Assembly: GCA_021773435.1 (NCBI GenBank)
Contig: JAJFKC010000045.1
Coordinates: 18,485 to 82,484, forward strand
Source of the DNA: Porticoccaceae bacterium
GTDB lineage: Bacteria; Pseudomonadota; Gammaproteobacteria; Pseudomonadales; Porticoccaceae
Direction of reading: 5' to 3'
DNA length: 64,000 bases
The position numbers and the translations under genes are program-made. Of this stretch, positions 41,074-49,773 are shown piece by piece. The first letter of the stretch is position 1, and every line of letters begins with the position of its first letter. Under the pieces are notes generated by a model, which was given only the letters and a program-made list of their open reading frames with translations, did not search any database and was not told the origin of the DNA.

Positions 41074-41889
41074 ATGAAAGACAAAACCTGTCTGATAACC
41101 GGTGCCAACTCGGGCATTGGCCTCGAAACGGCTCGGGGACTAGCTGCTCAGGGTGCCAGAGTCATCATAGTCTGTCGCAACCCAGAAAAGGGCGAAGCGG
41201 CGCGCCAGGACATCATCGCTTCTACAGGGAATGATAAGGTTGATTTACTGGTCGCTGATCTATCTTCACTAGACGCAGTGCGGGAATTAGCGGCACAGGT
41301 TAAAAGCCAATATCAGCAACTTCACGTCCTTATTCATAACGCGGGGCTGATGCCCAAAAAACGCGAAATGTCGGCAGATGGCTATGAGTTGCAATTTGCC
41401 GTCCATCACCTGGCGACTTTTTTATTAACCGATTTACTGCTAGATTTATTAAAAACCAGCGCCCCGGCGCGCATCATTAATGTCGCGTCGATGATGCATA
41501 AAATGGGCAAAATCAATTTTGACGACCTTCAATGCGAACAGAAATTTGGCACCTACAGCGCCTACGGCCAATCCAAGCTGGCGATGATTCACTACACCTA
41601 CGATCTCGCCGAAAAACTAAAAGGCACTGACGTGACGGTTAACGCCCTGCACCCCGGTGCTGTCGCCACAAATATTGGCTTTCCTGGCTGGATGAGCCTG
41701 TTTCTCGCCAGTCCCGAAAAAGGTGCGCGTACCAGCCTGTTTCTAGCCACATCACCAGCTGTCGAAGGCGTCAGTGGACAATATTTCAATAATTGTAAAG
41801 TGGCGAAAACATCCAAAGTGTCATACGATCGAGCCGATGGTCAACGCCTGTGGGCACTCACAGAAGAGATGTGCGGGCTCCCTGCCTAG
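41074..41889 (+). CDS. SDR family oxidoreductase (retinol dehydrogenase-like)
   Basis: A 271-residue classical short-chain dehydrogenase. TCLITGANSGIGLETARGLA is the TGxxxGIG cofactor loop, and VIIVCRNPEKGEAAR suggests NADP(H) (basic residue after strand 2). NAGLM, the catalytic Ser in NVASMMHKMG and Tyr/Lys in YSAYGQSKLAM complete the site. The set resembles retinol-dehydrogenase/WWOX-like SDRs that act on lipid alcohols or aldehydes. No operon partner is evident. Confidence 0.88.
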   Translation: MKDKTCLITGANSGIGLETARGLAAQGARVIIVCRNPEKGEAARQDIIASTGNDKVDLLVADLSSLDAVRELAAQVKSQYQQLHVLIHNAGLMPKKREMSADGYELQFAVHHLATFLLTDLLLDLLKTSAPARIINVASMMHKMGKINFDDLQCEQKFGTYSAYGQSKLAMIHYTYDLAEKLKGTDVTVNALHPGAVATNIGFPGWMSLFLASPEKGARTSLFLATSPAVEGVSGQYFNNCKVAKTSKVSYDRADGQRLWALTEEMCGLPA

Positions 41890-42065
41890 CGATAATAATC
41901 GGCGACTACCAACTTTTACCGATTACAGTCACACATCTATCATCCCCCACGCTCGCACCTCTTAAATATTCGAAATAAGCATATTTAAAAGCGTTATTTT
42001 ACTTGTCTGCCTTAGAACGTTTTAATCCTCGTCCTCGGAGCTAAACGCGCTAAACCAGACAAATT

Positions 42066-42818
42066 ATGAGCCTTGCCGCAGAACAATACCCACCCAGCGA
42101 ACGACCTTCGGATCGGCAAAACCAGGTGCCAGAACAGGCCCAGGTACAGGTGCCTGGAAAGGCCCAGGTAATAACGCCGGAGATAGCAGCGCCTGGCCCA
42201 CTGTTTAACCTCGCCGATGCCAATCGAGCGTTGGCCGACGCGTCACCAATCGTCATCCTTTCCAAAGCACTCAAAGCCGCTGATAAACCGATTATCAGCA
42301 CCAGTTTTTCTGCTTATTCAGCTGTCTTGCTGCATATGGTTCAAAGTATTCGACCCGGCACACCCGTTGTTTGGTGCGACACGGGCTTTAATACCGCAGC
42401 GACCTATCGCTTTGTTGATCAGTTAGTTAAACGGCTGGATATCAACCTTAAAGTCTATCATCCCGACGTTTCTGCCACCCATCTGAAAGTGCGCTACGAC
42501 GGCATCCCCGAAGCGGGCACACCTGCGCACGATGCCTTTTCGCAAACCGTCAAACTGGAGCCCTTTGCCCGGGCATTCAGAGAGCTGGAACCCGACCTGT
42601 GGATTAACGGTATGCGCCAGGAAGAAACTGAATTTAGAAAGTCACAGGATATCTTCACCTGGGATACTGGCCGTTCAACCACCAAAGTCGCCCCCTGCTT
42701 TTATTATAAAACGATTGATTTGGTCGATTATCTTATCGAGCACAAGCTCCCTTCTGAGGTGGAATATCATGATCCCACCAAGCCCGAAGATAATCTTGAG
42801 TGTGGGCTGCATTACTGA
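42066..42818 (+). CDS. cysH: Phosphoadenylyl-sulfate reductase
   Basis: A 250-residue PAPS reductase, the assimilatory step that turns PAPS into sulfite using thioredoxin. The core has STSFSAYSAVLLHMVQ, WCDTGFNTAATYRFVD and GMRQEETEFR, and the redox-active Cys sits in the terminal ECGLHY. The paired Cys motifs of [4Fe-4S] APS reductases are absent, which favours the PAPS-type. The N-terminal ~35 residues are a Gln/Pro/Val-rich extension containing a perfect-length duplication (QVPEQAQV-QVPGKAQV). It stands alone, without cysI/cysJ nearby. Confidence 0.9.
   Translation: MSLAAEQYPPSERPSDRQNQVPEQAQVQVPGKAQVITPEIAAPGPLFNLADANRALADASPIVILSKALKAADKPIISTSFSAYSAVLLHMVQSIRPGTPVVWCDTGFNTAATYRFVDQLVKRLDINLKVYHPDVSATHLKVRYDGIPEAGTPAHDAFSQTVKLEPFARAFRELEPDLWINGMRQEETEFRKSQDIFTWDTGRSTTKVAPCFYYKTIDLVDYLIEHKLPSEVEYHDPTKPEDNLECGLHY
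42123..42170. repeat. 2 x 24 bp in-frame tandem repeat in cysH
   Basis: Two 24-base units begin at 42123 and 42147 (both start CAGGTGCC and end GGCCCAGGTA) and encode the octapeptides QVPEQAQV and QVPGKAQV. The unit is a multiple of three, unlike most intergenic repeats in the window. Confidence 0.9.
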
Positions 42819-43041
42819 TCCGCGCTGAGCGCTAATTTCCTGCTCTACCTCGACTAATACAAGAACAAGATCAGCATCAATTCCAATACAAGCATCTGAC
42901 ATTTTCTGGTGCTAATACCGGCTCTGCTATATTCCTTTTATTGCCCCGCTTCGACCGACATGGCCCTTATAATATCTGGCCCTGATCGCTACCCATCATT
43001 GCGTGGAATTCAATACGCTAAATCAAAAGGAGTAAGTATAA

Positions 43042-43806
43042 ATGTCCGAGTCCCTGGAAGCTAAAGTCGCACTCGTTACCGGAGCCGCATCAGGAATAGG
43101 TGCGGCCACTGCCGAAATATTTGCCGAGAAAGGCGCCAATGTGGTGGTCTCCGATATCGACGAAGAAGGTGGTCGAGCGACTGTTGAGCGTATTAAACGC
43201 GGGGGTGGCAGTGCCATGTTTCGGCGCTGTGATGTCGCCGACCCTGAACAGGTGCAGCAACTGATCAATGCAGCGGTCGGCACCTACGGCCATATCGATG
43301 CCGCTTTCAACAATGCGGGCGTAGAAGGAGAAGCAGCGACCACACCCAATTGTTCTATCGAAAACTTCGACCTCAATATAGACGTTAACTTGAAGGGCGT
43401 ATTTCTGTGTATGAAATACCAGATTGCCCAGTTTTTAAAGCAGGGCACCCCCGGCGCCATAGTCAACACCGCATCCGTTGCCGGTCTGGTCGGCGCTAAA
43501 GGCGTACCGGCCTATGTCGCGGCCAAGCACGGAGTGGTTGGGCTGACCAAAACCGCCGCTATCGAATTTGCCAAGAAGAACATTCGCGTCAATGCCGTCT
43601 GCCCTGGCGGTATTCGCACCCAAATGCTGGAGCGATTGATTAACGAGAAACCCTGGGTTGAAAAGCAAATGTTGAAGTTGCAACCTATCGGCCGCCTCGG
43701 TGATCCACGAGAAGTGGGTAAAGTAGTGGTATTTTTGTGCTCGGACGATGCCTCTTTTGTGACGGGTCATGCGATGCCGGTTGACGGTGGCTGTGTGGCG
43801 GTATAG
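43042..43806 (+). CDS. SDR family oxidoreductase (FabG-like)
   Basis: A 254-residue classical SDR: VALVTGAASGIGAATAEIFA cofactor loop, VVSDIDEEGG with the Asp typical of NAD specificity, NNAGVEGEA, catalytic Ser in NTASVAGLVG and Tyr/Lys in AYVAAKHGVVGL, then RVNAVCPGGIRT and the C-terminal GHAMPVDGG. Likely oxidises or reduces a secondary alcohol or beta-keto group, such as a hydroxysteroid or hydroxyacyl intermediate. AAAGGAG lies 10 bases before the ATG. Confidence 0.9.
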   Translation: MSESLEAKVALVTGAASGIGAATAEIFAEKGANVVVSDIDEEGGRATVERIKRGGGSAMFRRCDVADPEQVQQLINAAVGTYGHIDAAFNNAGVEGEAATTPNCSIENFDLNIDVNLKGVFLCMKYQIAQFLKQGTPGAIVNTASVAGLVGAKGVPAYVAAKHGVVGLTKTAAIEFAKKNIRVNAVCPGGIRTQMLERLINEKPWVEKQMLKLQPIGRLGDPREVGKVVVFLCSDDASFVTGHAMPVDGGCVAV

Positions 43807-43971
43807 AAGGATTACCTGGTCAAGCTTAAAGATCGGTATCTGCCCCTGAACAGGCACAGTAAAAACTCTCACACACAAAACTATTATTGGGGGTAACATA
43901 AGCTTCACAGCGCTGGCAGCTAAGCCGTCGACTGAATCAACAGTCCTCCTCAACATAATCGGAAAATAATA

Positions 43972-44355
43972 ATGGCACTCGTCGCCTTAGTTACCTTACT
44001 TTTAATCATGCAGTTCATGTTTTTTATGGCCATGGTCGGTAAAGCGAGAGGTGCTGCCGACGTAAGCGCTCCTGCTATGACGGGCGATGAAACCTTCGAA
44101 CGTAATGTACGTGTTCACCTGAATACCCTGGAGCAGCTAATGATTGCCCTGCCCGCCATGTGGGTTTGCGCGCACTATTTCAACACCACACTGGCAGCAT
44201 CAATGGGGCTGTTATTTCTGATTGGCAGGTTTGTTTATCGCGCCGCTTATCTGGCCGACCCCAGCAAGCGCGGTACCGGTGTGATGATTGGATTTTTAGC
44301 CAGCGTCGTCATGGTCCTCACTGGTCTGTGGGGCGTGATTGGTTCGCTAATCTGA
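43972..44355 (+). CDS. MAPEG family membrane protein
   Basis: A 127-residue four-helix membrane protein with the MAPEG signature FERNVRVHLNTLEQLMIALPAMW (conserved Arg, Glu, Asn), then LLFLIGRFVYRAAYLADPSKR. MAPEG proteins include microsomal glutathione transferases and eicosanoid enzymes. The bacterial substrate is unknown, but detoxification of lipophilic electrophiles with glutathione is plausible. It sits next to the DUF4399 gene (66-base gap, same strand). Confidence 0.88.
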   Translation: MALVALVTLLLIMQFMFFMAMVGKARGAADVSAPAMTGDETFERNVRVHLNTLEQLMIALPAMWVCAHYFNTTLAASMGLLFLIGRFVYRAAYLADPSKRGTGVMIGFLASVVMVLTGLWGVIGSLI

Positions 44356-44420
44356 TTGGCCGAGTATGCGGATAGGTTTAGCAGGCTGATAGGTAATTTC
44401 AAACAAGAGGTAATAGAACA

Positions 44421-44840
44421 ATGACACAGGCTACTTTGTTACTAGTGATTTTAGCCAGTGCTACCTACGGGTGGGCGGCAACATCTGATCCGACAGAAGC
44501 CAGCGTTTATATCATCTCCCCCAAAAATGGCGCCCTGGTGCAAAACCCTGTGACAATTCAGTTTGGCCTGAAAGGTATGGGCGTTGCACCGGCCGGAATA
44601 GATAAAGCCAATACCGGCCATCACCATATGTTGATCGATGTCGATCCGCTCCCCGCCATGGATGCCCCTATTCCAGCCGACGACCAGCATCGTCATTTCG
44701 GCGGCGGACAAACCGAAACTGAACTTGAATTGAGCCCTGGGCAACATACACTGCAACTGTTGCTGGGCGACAAAAATCATATTCCCCACGGTCAACCATT
44801 ACTGTCCGAAAAAATAACCATAACGGTTAACCAAAATTAA
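44421..44840 (+). CDS. DUF4399 domain exported protein
   Basis: A 139-residue exported protein with a short signal (ATLLLVILASATYGWAA). The mature part is a beta-sandwich with ISPKNGALVQNPVTIQFG, the His-rich GHHHMLIDVDPLP, DDQHRHFGGGQTE, and PGQHTLQLLLGDKNHIPH, all DUF4399 features. The conserved His cluster suggests metal binding in the periplasm; no function is established. AGAGG precedes the ATG. Confidence 0.85.
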   Translation: MTQATLLLVILASATYGWAATSDPTEASVYIISPKNGALVQNPVTIQFGLKGMGVAPAGIDKANTGHHHMLIDVDPLPAMDAPIPADDQHRHFGGGQTETELELSPGQHTLQLLLGDKNHIPHGQPLLSEKITITVNQN

Positions 44841-44855
44841 ACTTTGGCGAACTTG

Positions 44856-44878
44856 TGCGCAAGCTTCGTTTTTGCGCA
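44856..44878. repeat. Hairpin after DUF4399 gene
   Basis: TGCGCAA (44856-44862) pairs with TTGCGCA (44872-44878) over a 9-base loop, 16 bases after the stop. There is no T run, so this is a weak terminator candidate. Confidence 0.5.
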
Positions 44879-44942
44879 AACCAACTGGGCAGAATCGATT
44901 CGTATAGATAAAAAACCAAACTGACTAAGAGGGGACGTACCC

Positions 44943-46118
44943 ATGGCTGATGACATAGAGATTCAAGGCACCTGCCCGCCGGAGTTTTCCAAAGTGCAGG
45001 ACGCCTTTGCTGCCAACTTTAAAGACGGCAAAGAAGTCGGTTCTTCATTTGCGTTGACACTTGCGGGCGAGGTCGTCGTCGATCTTTGGGCTGGCTTTGC
45101 CGACGGCGCTCGTAACCGACCCTGGAATTCTGACACCCTGATCAACACTTACTCCACCACTAAAGGCATGGCAGCAACTGTTGTTGGCGTACTCGCCGAT
45201 GAAGGTCTGATCGACTACAACGCCAAAGTCGCCGACTACTGGCCCGAATTTGCTGCCGCCGGCAAGCAAGATGTCACCGTCGCCCAGCTACTGTCTCACC
45301 AGGCCGGAATTTGCGGCCCCCGTGGGCGCATTGAAATGAACGAACTCTACGACTGGGATGCTGTCTGCGCGATCCTCGCAGCGCAATGGCCGTTCTGGGA
45401 ACCGGGCACAGCCAACGGCTACCACGCGGTCGTGTTTGGTCATATCGCCGGAGAAGTGGCTCGCCGAGCCTATGCCCTGGACGGCGGCAGCACCAAAAGC
45501 CTGGGCGAACTATTCAGTGAAAAAGTTGCAGGCCCAATTGGTGCCGATACCGACTACTACATCGGCCTGCCGGAGGCAGAGGATCACCGAGTCGCCGAGA
45601 TGCTACCCGTTCCCGGCTCCGAACAATTGGGCAGCGGCATGGGCGGCGGCAAGCGTATGAACGACGCCATGTATTCGGCCATGGCTCACCCACCACTCAC
45701 TGCTCATATTGCCAATGACCGCGCCTGGCGTGCTGCCGAAGTGCCCGGTGCTAATGGCCAGGGCAATGCTCGTGGCATAGCCAAAGTTTACGGGGCGCTG
45801 GCCAATGGTGGCGAACTGGAAGGTAAGCGAATTATCAGCCAGGACGGCATCACTGAAATGACCAAAGAAGAATGCTTCCGCAAAGATATAGTCATTGGTG
45901 TGCGAATGCGCTGGAGTCGCGGCTATATATTAAACAAAGCCGAACTCTACGGCCCCAACCCAGACGCCTTCGGTCATAGCGGCTGGGGTGGATCGTTTGG
46001 TTTTGCCGACTCCAACGCAAAACTTGGTATGGGTTACGCCATGAATCAAATGGACACCAATATATTTGGCGATCCACGAGGCGTGCGCTTAATCAATGCG
46101 GCCTATGACTGTTTGTAA
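44943..46118 (+). CDS. Serine hydrolase, beta-lactamase/EstB family
   Basis: A 391-residue serine hydrolase of the class C beta-lactamase/EstB fold. The nucleophile motif S71-TT-K74 lies in NTYSTTKGMAATVV, the Tyr motif is in the ANGYHAVVFGHIAGE region, and FGHSGWGGSFGFAD is the third (HxG-type) box. There is no signal peptide, so it is an intracellular esterase/amidase rather than a resistance enzyme. It is followed 77 bases later by an N-acyl-D-amino-acid deacylase-like gene on the same strand. Confidence 0.88.
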   Translation: MADDIEIQGTCPPEFSKVQDAFAANFKDGKEVGSSFALTLAGEVVVDLWAGFADGARNRPWNSDTLINTYSTTKGMAATVVGVLADEGLIDYNAKVADYWPEFAAAGKQDVTVAQLLSHQAGICGPRGRIEMNELYDWDAVCAILAAQWPFWEPGTANGYHAVVFGHIAGEVARRAYALDGGSTKSLGELFSEKVAGPIGADTDYYIGLPEAEDHRVAEMLPVPGSEQLGSGMGGGKRMNDAMYSAMAHPPLTAHIANDRAWRAAEVPGANGQGNARGIAKVYGALANGGELEGKRIISQDGITEMTKEECFRKDIVIGVRMRWSRGYILNKAELYGPNPDAFGHSGWGGSFGFADSNAKLGMGYAMNQMDTNIFGDPRGVRLINAAYDCL

Positions 46119-46195
46119 AAGACCATTTGTAACAAGTCACTTGCTAGCCGATCAAGGCCATAGCAAAACGGCTTGGCTATAGAGGATAAAAACCA

Positions 46196-47887
46196 ATGCA
46201 CGACCTAATCATCAAAGGCGGCACCATAGTCGATGGCACCGGCAATAAGCGATTTACCGGCGACATTGCTATCGATAACGGCCTGATCACTGCGGTCGGC
46301 AAAGTCACCGAAAAGGCAAAGGAAACCATGGATGCGACCGGGCTGCTGGTCGCTCCCGGCTGGGTCGATATTCACACCCATTATGACGGACAAGCAACCT
46401 GGGATCCTCTCATTACACCCTCTGGCTGGAACGGTGTCACCACCGCGATTATGGGCAACTGCGGTGTCGGCTTTGCACCGGTTGCGCCCGCCAATCGCGA
46501 CTGGATGATGGAATTGATGGAATCCGTAGAAGATATTCCAGCGGCCACCCTGAAAGCCGGAATCGATTGGCAGTGGGAAGGCTTCCCCGGCTATTTAGAC
46601 GCACTTGAAGCCATGCCCCGTGCCGTCAACGTTGGTGCTTTTGTGGGTCACTGTGCCCTGCGAACCTATGTGATGGGCAAGCGCGGCGCTGACGACGTAG
46701 ACCCCACGCCAGGAGAAATCGCGCAAATGGCTGAGCTTATGAGCGAGGCAATGACCGCCGGTGCTATGGGCTTCTCGACCTCCAGAACCGGTATTCATCT
46801 GACGCCAGAAGGCGAGCCCATTCCCGGCACCTTCGCCAAAGAAGACGAGCTAATGGCTATCGCCAAAGCTATCGGCGAATCCGGCAAGGGCCTTATGGAA
46901 GTGATTCCCGGCGGTATGCCAAAAGTTGACCGCACCTCGTTTGCCGATGAAATGGATTTAATGACCCGGCTTTCAATCGAGTCGGGACGACCACTCACCT
47001 ATTTAAGTGCTATTTCCCGCAAGTCTTTCGACCTGGCTGAAAAGGCCAACGAAGCGGGCGCACAACTCTATCCGCAAATCTCCAGTCGCCCAGTGGGCAT
47101 GTTGTTCAGCTTCGAGAACGAAAACCCCTTTCGACGCTTTCCCAGTTTTATTGAACTGCTCGACTTATCCCAGAAAGAGCGCCTGGCCAAGCTTCGCGAG
47201 CCGGAAACCAAAGCCCGCATCCTGGCAGACAAAGATCCCGCCCTCACCGATTGGTCGAGGATGTTTGCTAACCCTTGGAAGCTGACCTACGCCCTGGGTG
47301 ACGAACCGAATTACGAGCCAAAACCAGAAGATGGCGTCATGGCCATCGCCGAGCGCACTGGGCGCAGCCCGGCAGAGGTCGGCTACGACCTAATGCTCGA
47401 AAGCGACGGCAAGGCCTTTCTGTTTTACGCCGCGACCGGTTACACCGAGGGTAATCTTGATCGCATTAGAGAGAGCTTATTGCATCCCCTCTCATTGCTC
47501 GGCGGCAGCGATGGCGGTGCCCATTGCGGCTTAATTGTCGATGCTGGCGTGCCAACCTTTATGCTCACCCACTGGGCGCGGGACCGAAAATACGACCGCC
47601 TGCCCCTTGAATGGGTTGTGCAAAAACAGACCCAGGAAACCGCAAGACGCTGCGGCATCACCGACCGGGGTGAGCTGGCACCGGGGCAACGCGCCGATAT
47701 CAACCTGATCGACATGGATAAACTTAAAATTCTCGCACCGGAGGTTGTTAAGGACTTACCAGCTGGGGGCACACGTTTAATGCAACGAGCTGATGGCTAT
47801 ATGGCGACCCTGGTATCCGGTGTGGTAATCCAGAAGAATGGCGTTGATACCGGAGCAAGACCAGGTGGAGTGGTGCGTCTTAGCTAG
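46196..47887 (+). CDS. Amidohydrolase, N-acyl-D-amino-acid deacylase-like
   Basis: A 563-residue amidohydrolase-superfamily enzyme. MHDLIIKGGTIVDGTG and VAPGWVDIHTHYDGQATWDP give the N-terminal sandwich and HxH metal site; GNCGVGFAP, GAMGFSTSRTGIH and GGSDGGAHCGLIVD with further ligands follow, then TDRGELAPGQRADINLID. This pattern matches D-aminoacylases/N-acyl-D-amino-acid deacylases, which hydrolyse N-acyl bonds, but many family members have other substrates. It is probably co-transcribed with the EstB-like gene. Confidence 0.88.
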   Translation: MHDLIIKGGTIVDGTGNKRFTGDIAIDNGLITAVGKVTEKAKETMDATGLLVAPGWVDIHTHYDGQATWDPLITPSGWNGVTTAIMGNCGVGFAPVAPANRDWMMELMESVEDIPAATLKAGIDWQWEGFPGYLDALEAMPRAVNVGAFVGHCALRTYVMGKRGADDVDPTPGEIAQMAELMSEAMTAGAMGFSTSRTGIHLTPEGEPIPGTFAKEDELMAIAKAIGESGKGLMEVIPGGMPKVDRTSFADEMDLMTRLSIESGRPLTYLSAISRKSFDLAEKANEAGAQLYPQISSRPVGMLFSFENENPFRRFPSFIELLDLSQKERLAKLREPETKARILADKDPALTDWSRMFANPWKLTYALGDEPNYEPKPEDGVMAIAERTGRSPAEVGYDLMLESDGKAFLFYAATGYTEGNLDRIRESLLHPLSLLGGSDGGAHCGLIVDAGVPTFMLTHWARDRKYDRLPLEWVVQKQTQETARRCGITDRGELAPGQRADINLIDMDKLKILAPEVVKDLPAGGTRLMQRADGYMATLVSGVVIQKNGVDTGARPGGVVRLS

Positions 47888-48149
47888 CTTCCCGATCATG
47901 TTTTGCAGACGTGGACTTTAGAAGCCCAGGCTTTATCGACATCAACAGCCTTATATAGTGGGCGGTGGGTGGTGAAACGGGCTGGGGCGAAGATCAGGAT
48001 ATGTGGCCCGTACACGGCTTTTCGGCCTATCGGCGGGCCAGTCGTTGATTTTGGCTTCGGCTAATGGCCAAATAAATACTACAAAACACCTCCAATACTT
48101 AAAATAAAAGGCGGTACAGCAAATCAAAACTAAAGATCAAACTGCTCAA

Positions 48150-48560
48150 ATGCTTTTGGGCCTCGGTGCGTTATTGTTTTTCCTCGGCCTACTTTCAGGG
48201 TTCGCTATCCCAGCGATGACCAACCCGAGAATGGGCCTGGCTGGCCACCTGGAAGGCGTGATGAATGGCACCTTTCTTATGGTTATCGGATTAGCCTGGT
48301 CAAGGCTGAATCTGGCGTCGCGAAATCTAGCAGCCACTTACTGGCTGCTTGTTTATGGCACCTACGCAAACTGGTTGTTTGTATCCATTGCCGCTATGTT
48401 CGGGACAAAAGCAATGGCACCCATCGCCGCTTCCGGTTACGAAGGCCTGGCCTGGCAGGAAAGCCTTGTGACTGTAGGCCTATTTTCTGTGGGCATCGCC
48501 ATGGTCGTCGGCTGTGGCTTGTTGGTCTGGGGGTTTTTCCGTAAAGCCGAAGAGCTTTAG
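48150..48560 (+). CDS. Styrene-oxide isomerase/HAB mutase-like membrane protein
   Basis: A 136-residue protein with four TM helices. GHLEGVMNGTFLMVIGLAWS is the signature helix of hydroxylaminobenzene mutase and styrene-oxide isomerase, and the later TYANWLFVSIAAMFG matches too. In styrene-oxide isomerase, haem b bound between subunits opens an epoxide to an aldehyde, which would suit an epoxide/ketone catabolic region. The ATG at 48150 lacks a ribosome site; the reading frame is open for 14 codons upstream (from 48108) with no ATG, GTG or TTG, though AAAGGCGG at 48107-48114 lies in that extension. Confidence 0.7.
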   Translation: MLLGLGALLFFLGLLSGFAIPAMTNPRMGLAGHLEGVMNGTFLMVIGLAWSRLNLASRNLAATYWLLVYGTYANWLFVSIAAMFGTKAMAPIAASGYEGLAWQESLVTVGLFSVGIAMVVGCGLLVWGFFRKAEEL

Positions 48561-48632
48561 GAAGAAAATATTATCCTGACGGACAATCCGACTCTATCAT
48601 AGCCCTTGCTCGGATGCTCCGCTTAGGCAACA

Positions 48633-48655
48633 AGCGCTCAACAACATTGAGCGCT
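48633..48655. repeat. Perfect 9-bp hairpin
   Basis: AGCGCTCAA (48633-48641) pairs with TTGAGCGCT (48647-48655) over CAACA, in the 307-base spacer after the SOI-like gene. No T run follows. The rest of that spacer shows no gene. Confidence 0.65.
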
Positions 48656-48867
48656 ACCCAACCCTTCAAAGCCGAACCCTTAAACACATTACTCCCGAAA
48701 AAAGGAAACACATAAATTTTCACTCTCGGGCGACAAAGATGATTTTGCGCGGAATGATGTCAGGGTCGGCCCTTCGTCGCTCAGTATGAGTAAGGTAAAA
48801 TTCGAGAAAGGAATTTCCACGACCAAATAACAAAAACACCTCGTGGGCTGTGGGTTACCATCCATCT

Positions 48868-49365
48868 ATGCAAACTGAAGACTTCTTACTAACCTTAGCG
48901 GAAATTGCCATTACCTTCGCTGGCCTAATCGGCATCATGGTTGCGTTCACCGCTGGCGACGGCAAGCTGAACCCGGCTGACTCACTGAGAGTCAGAGTCA
49001 TTATTGTTTTTTCGATTTATTCAGCGTTTTTTAGTCTCTTACCCATATCAATGCTATCAATAGAGTACAGCGCAGCTTACGCATGGAATATTAGCGCCGC
49101 CTTACATCTATTGTTTATGATCAGCTTCCCGGTTTCGCAACGGATTCACGAGCTTCGAGTGGGGACAGTCGCTGTACAAGAAATGCAGGGCATCCATCGT
49201 CCCGTTGCGTGGCTACTTGTTGGACTCACATTAGCACTCCAGATCGCCAACCTTTCTACATTATGGGGTCCGGTACAGCCGGGTTTGTATGGCCTGGCCG
49301 TTTTGCTCTCCATGTTTACAGGTGGAATAGTCTTCATCGGCCTTATCTTTCAGCGCTTATTATAA
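48868..49365 (+). CDS. Hypothetical membrane protein
   Basis: A 165-residue protein starting at ATG 48868 (a GTG six codons upstream is an alternative). It has four to five hydrophobic helices: LAEIAITFAGLIGIMVAF near the N-terminus, VIIVFSIYSAFFSLLPISML, ISAALHLLFMISFPV and two near the C-terminus. No Cys, His or charged-catalytic motif suggests an enzyme. The family is not recognised. No partner is adjacent on the same strand. Confidence 0.65.
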   Translation: MQTEDFLLTLAEIAITFAGLIGIMVAFTAGDGKLNPADSLRVRVIIVFSIYSAFFSLLPISMLSIEYSAAYAWNISAALHLLFMISFPVSQRIHELRVGTVAVQEMQGIHRPVAWLLVGLTLALQIANLSTLWGPVQPGLYGLAVLLSMFTGGIVFIGLIFQRLL

Positions 49366-49773
49366 AAATACCGGCTGGATCACTTACATAAAGAGGTCGG
49401 GGCGACATCCCGTTGAGCGTAAACAATCTCTAGCGCACAAAGCTACACCAACCTACACCAAGCTAAAAAGCCACCGCAAGCCAAACTGGAACGCGCTGCG
49501 GAATAACTAATGACTTTCATAACAGGCCTCCTTCAAATCAGTACATGTACGTATTAAAGTACGTGCAAAAAACACGCCTAACAAAAAGACTGCTTCTGCG
49601 ATCTAGCCTGGTTCTCTGGCTCAGCTTCCCGCCAATACTTATCGGGCAGGCAAAATTTTAGTTATTGATACACAGCCAGCACCTTGAAAGTTGGTATTTG
49701 GAAGAACCTGAGAATTAGAAGAACCTTAGAAAATGACGGAAGCGTTAAATTGAATACTTGGGCTTGCGCCACT
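49366..49773. other. Intergenic region with two tandem repeats, 408 bp
   Basis: No gene is seen between the convergent neighbours. It holds a 10-bp tandem duplicate (CTACACCAAC/CTACACCAAG, 49443-49462) and a 17-bp one (TTGGAAGAACCTGAGAA/TTAGAAGAACCTTAGAA, 49698-49731, two mismatches). Confidence 0.7.

Noticed and set aside
44943..46118. Beta-lactamase
   Set aside because: No signal peptide, and the motif set and neighbour fit EstB-like esterases.
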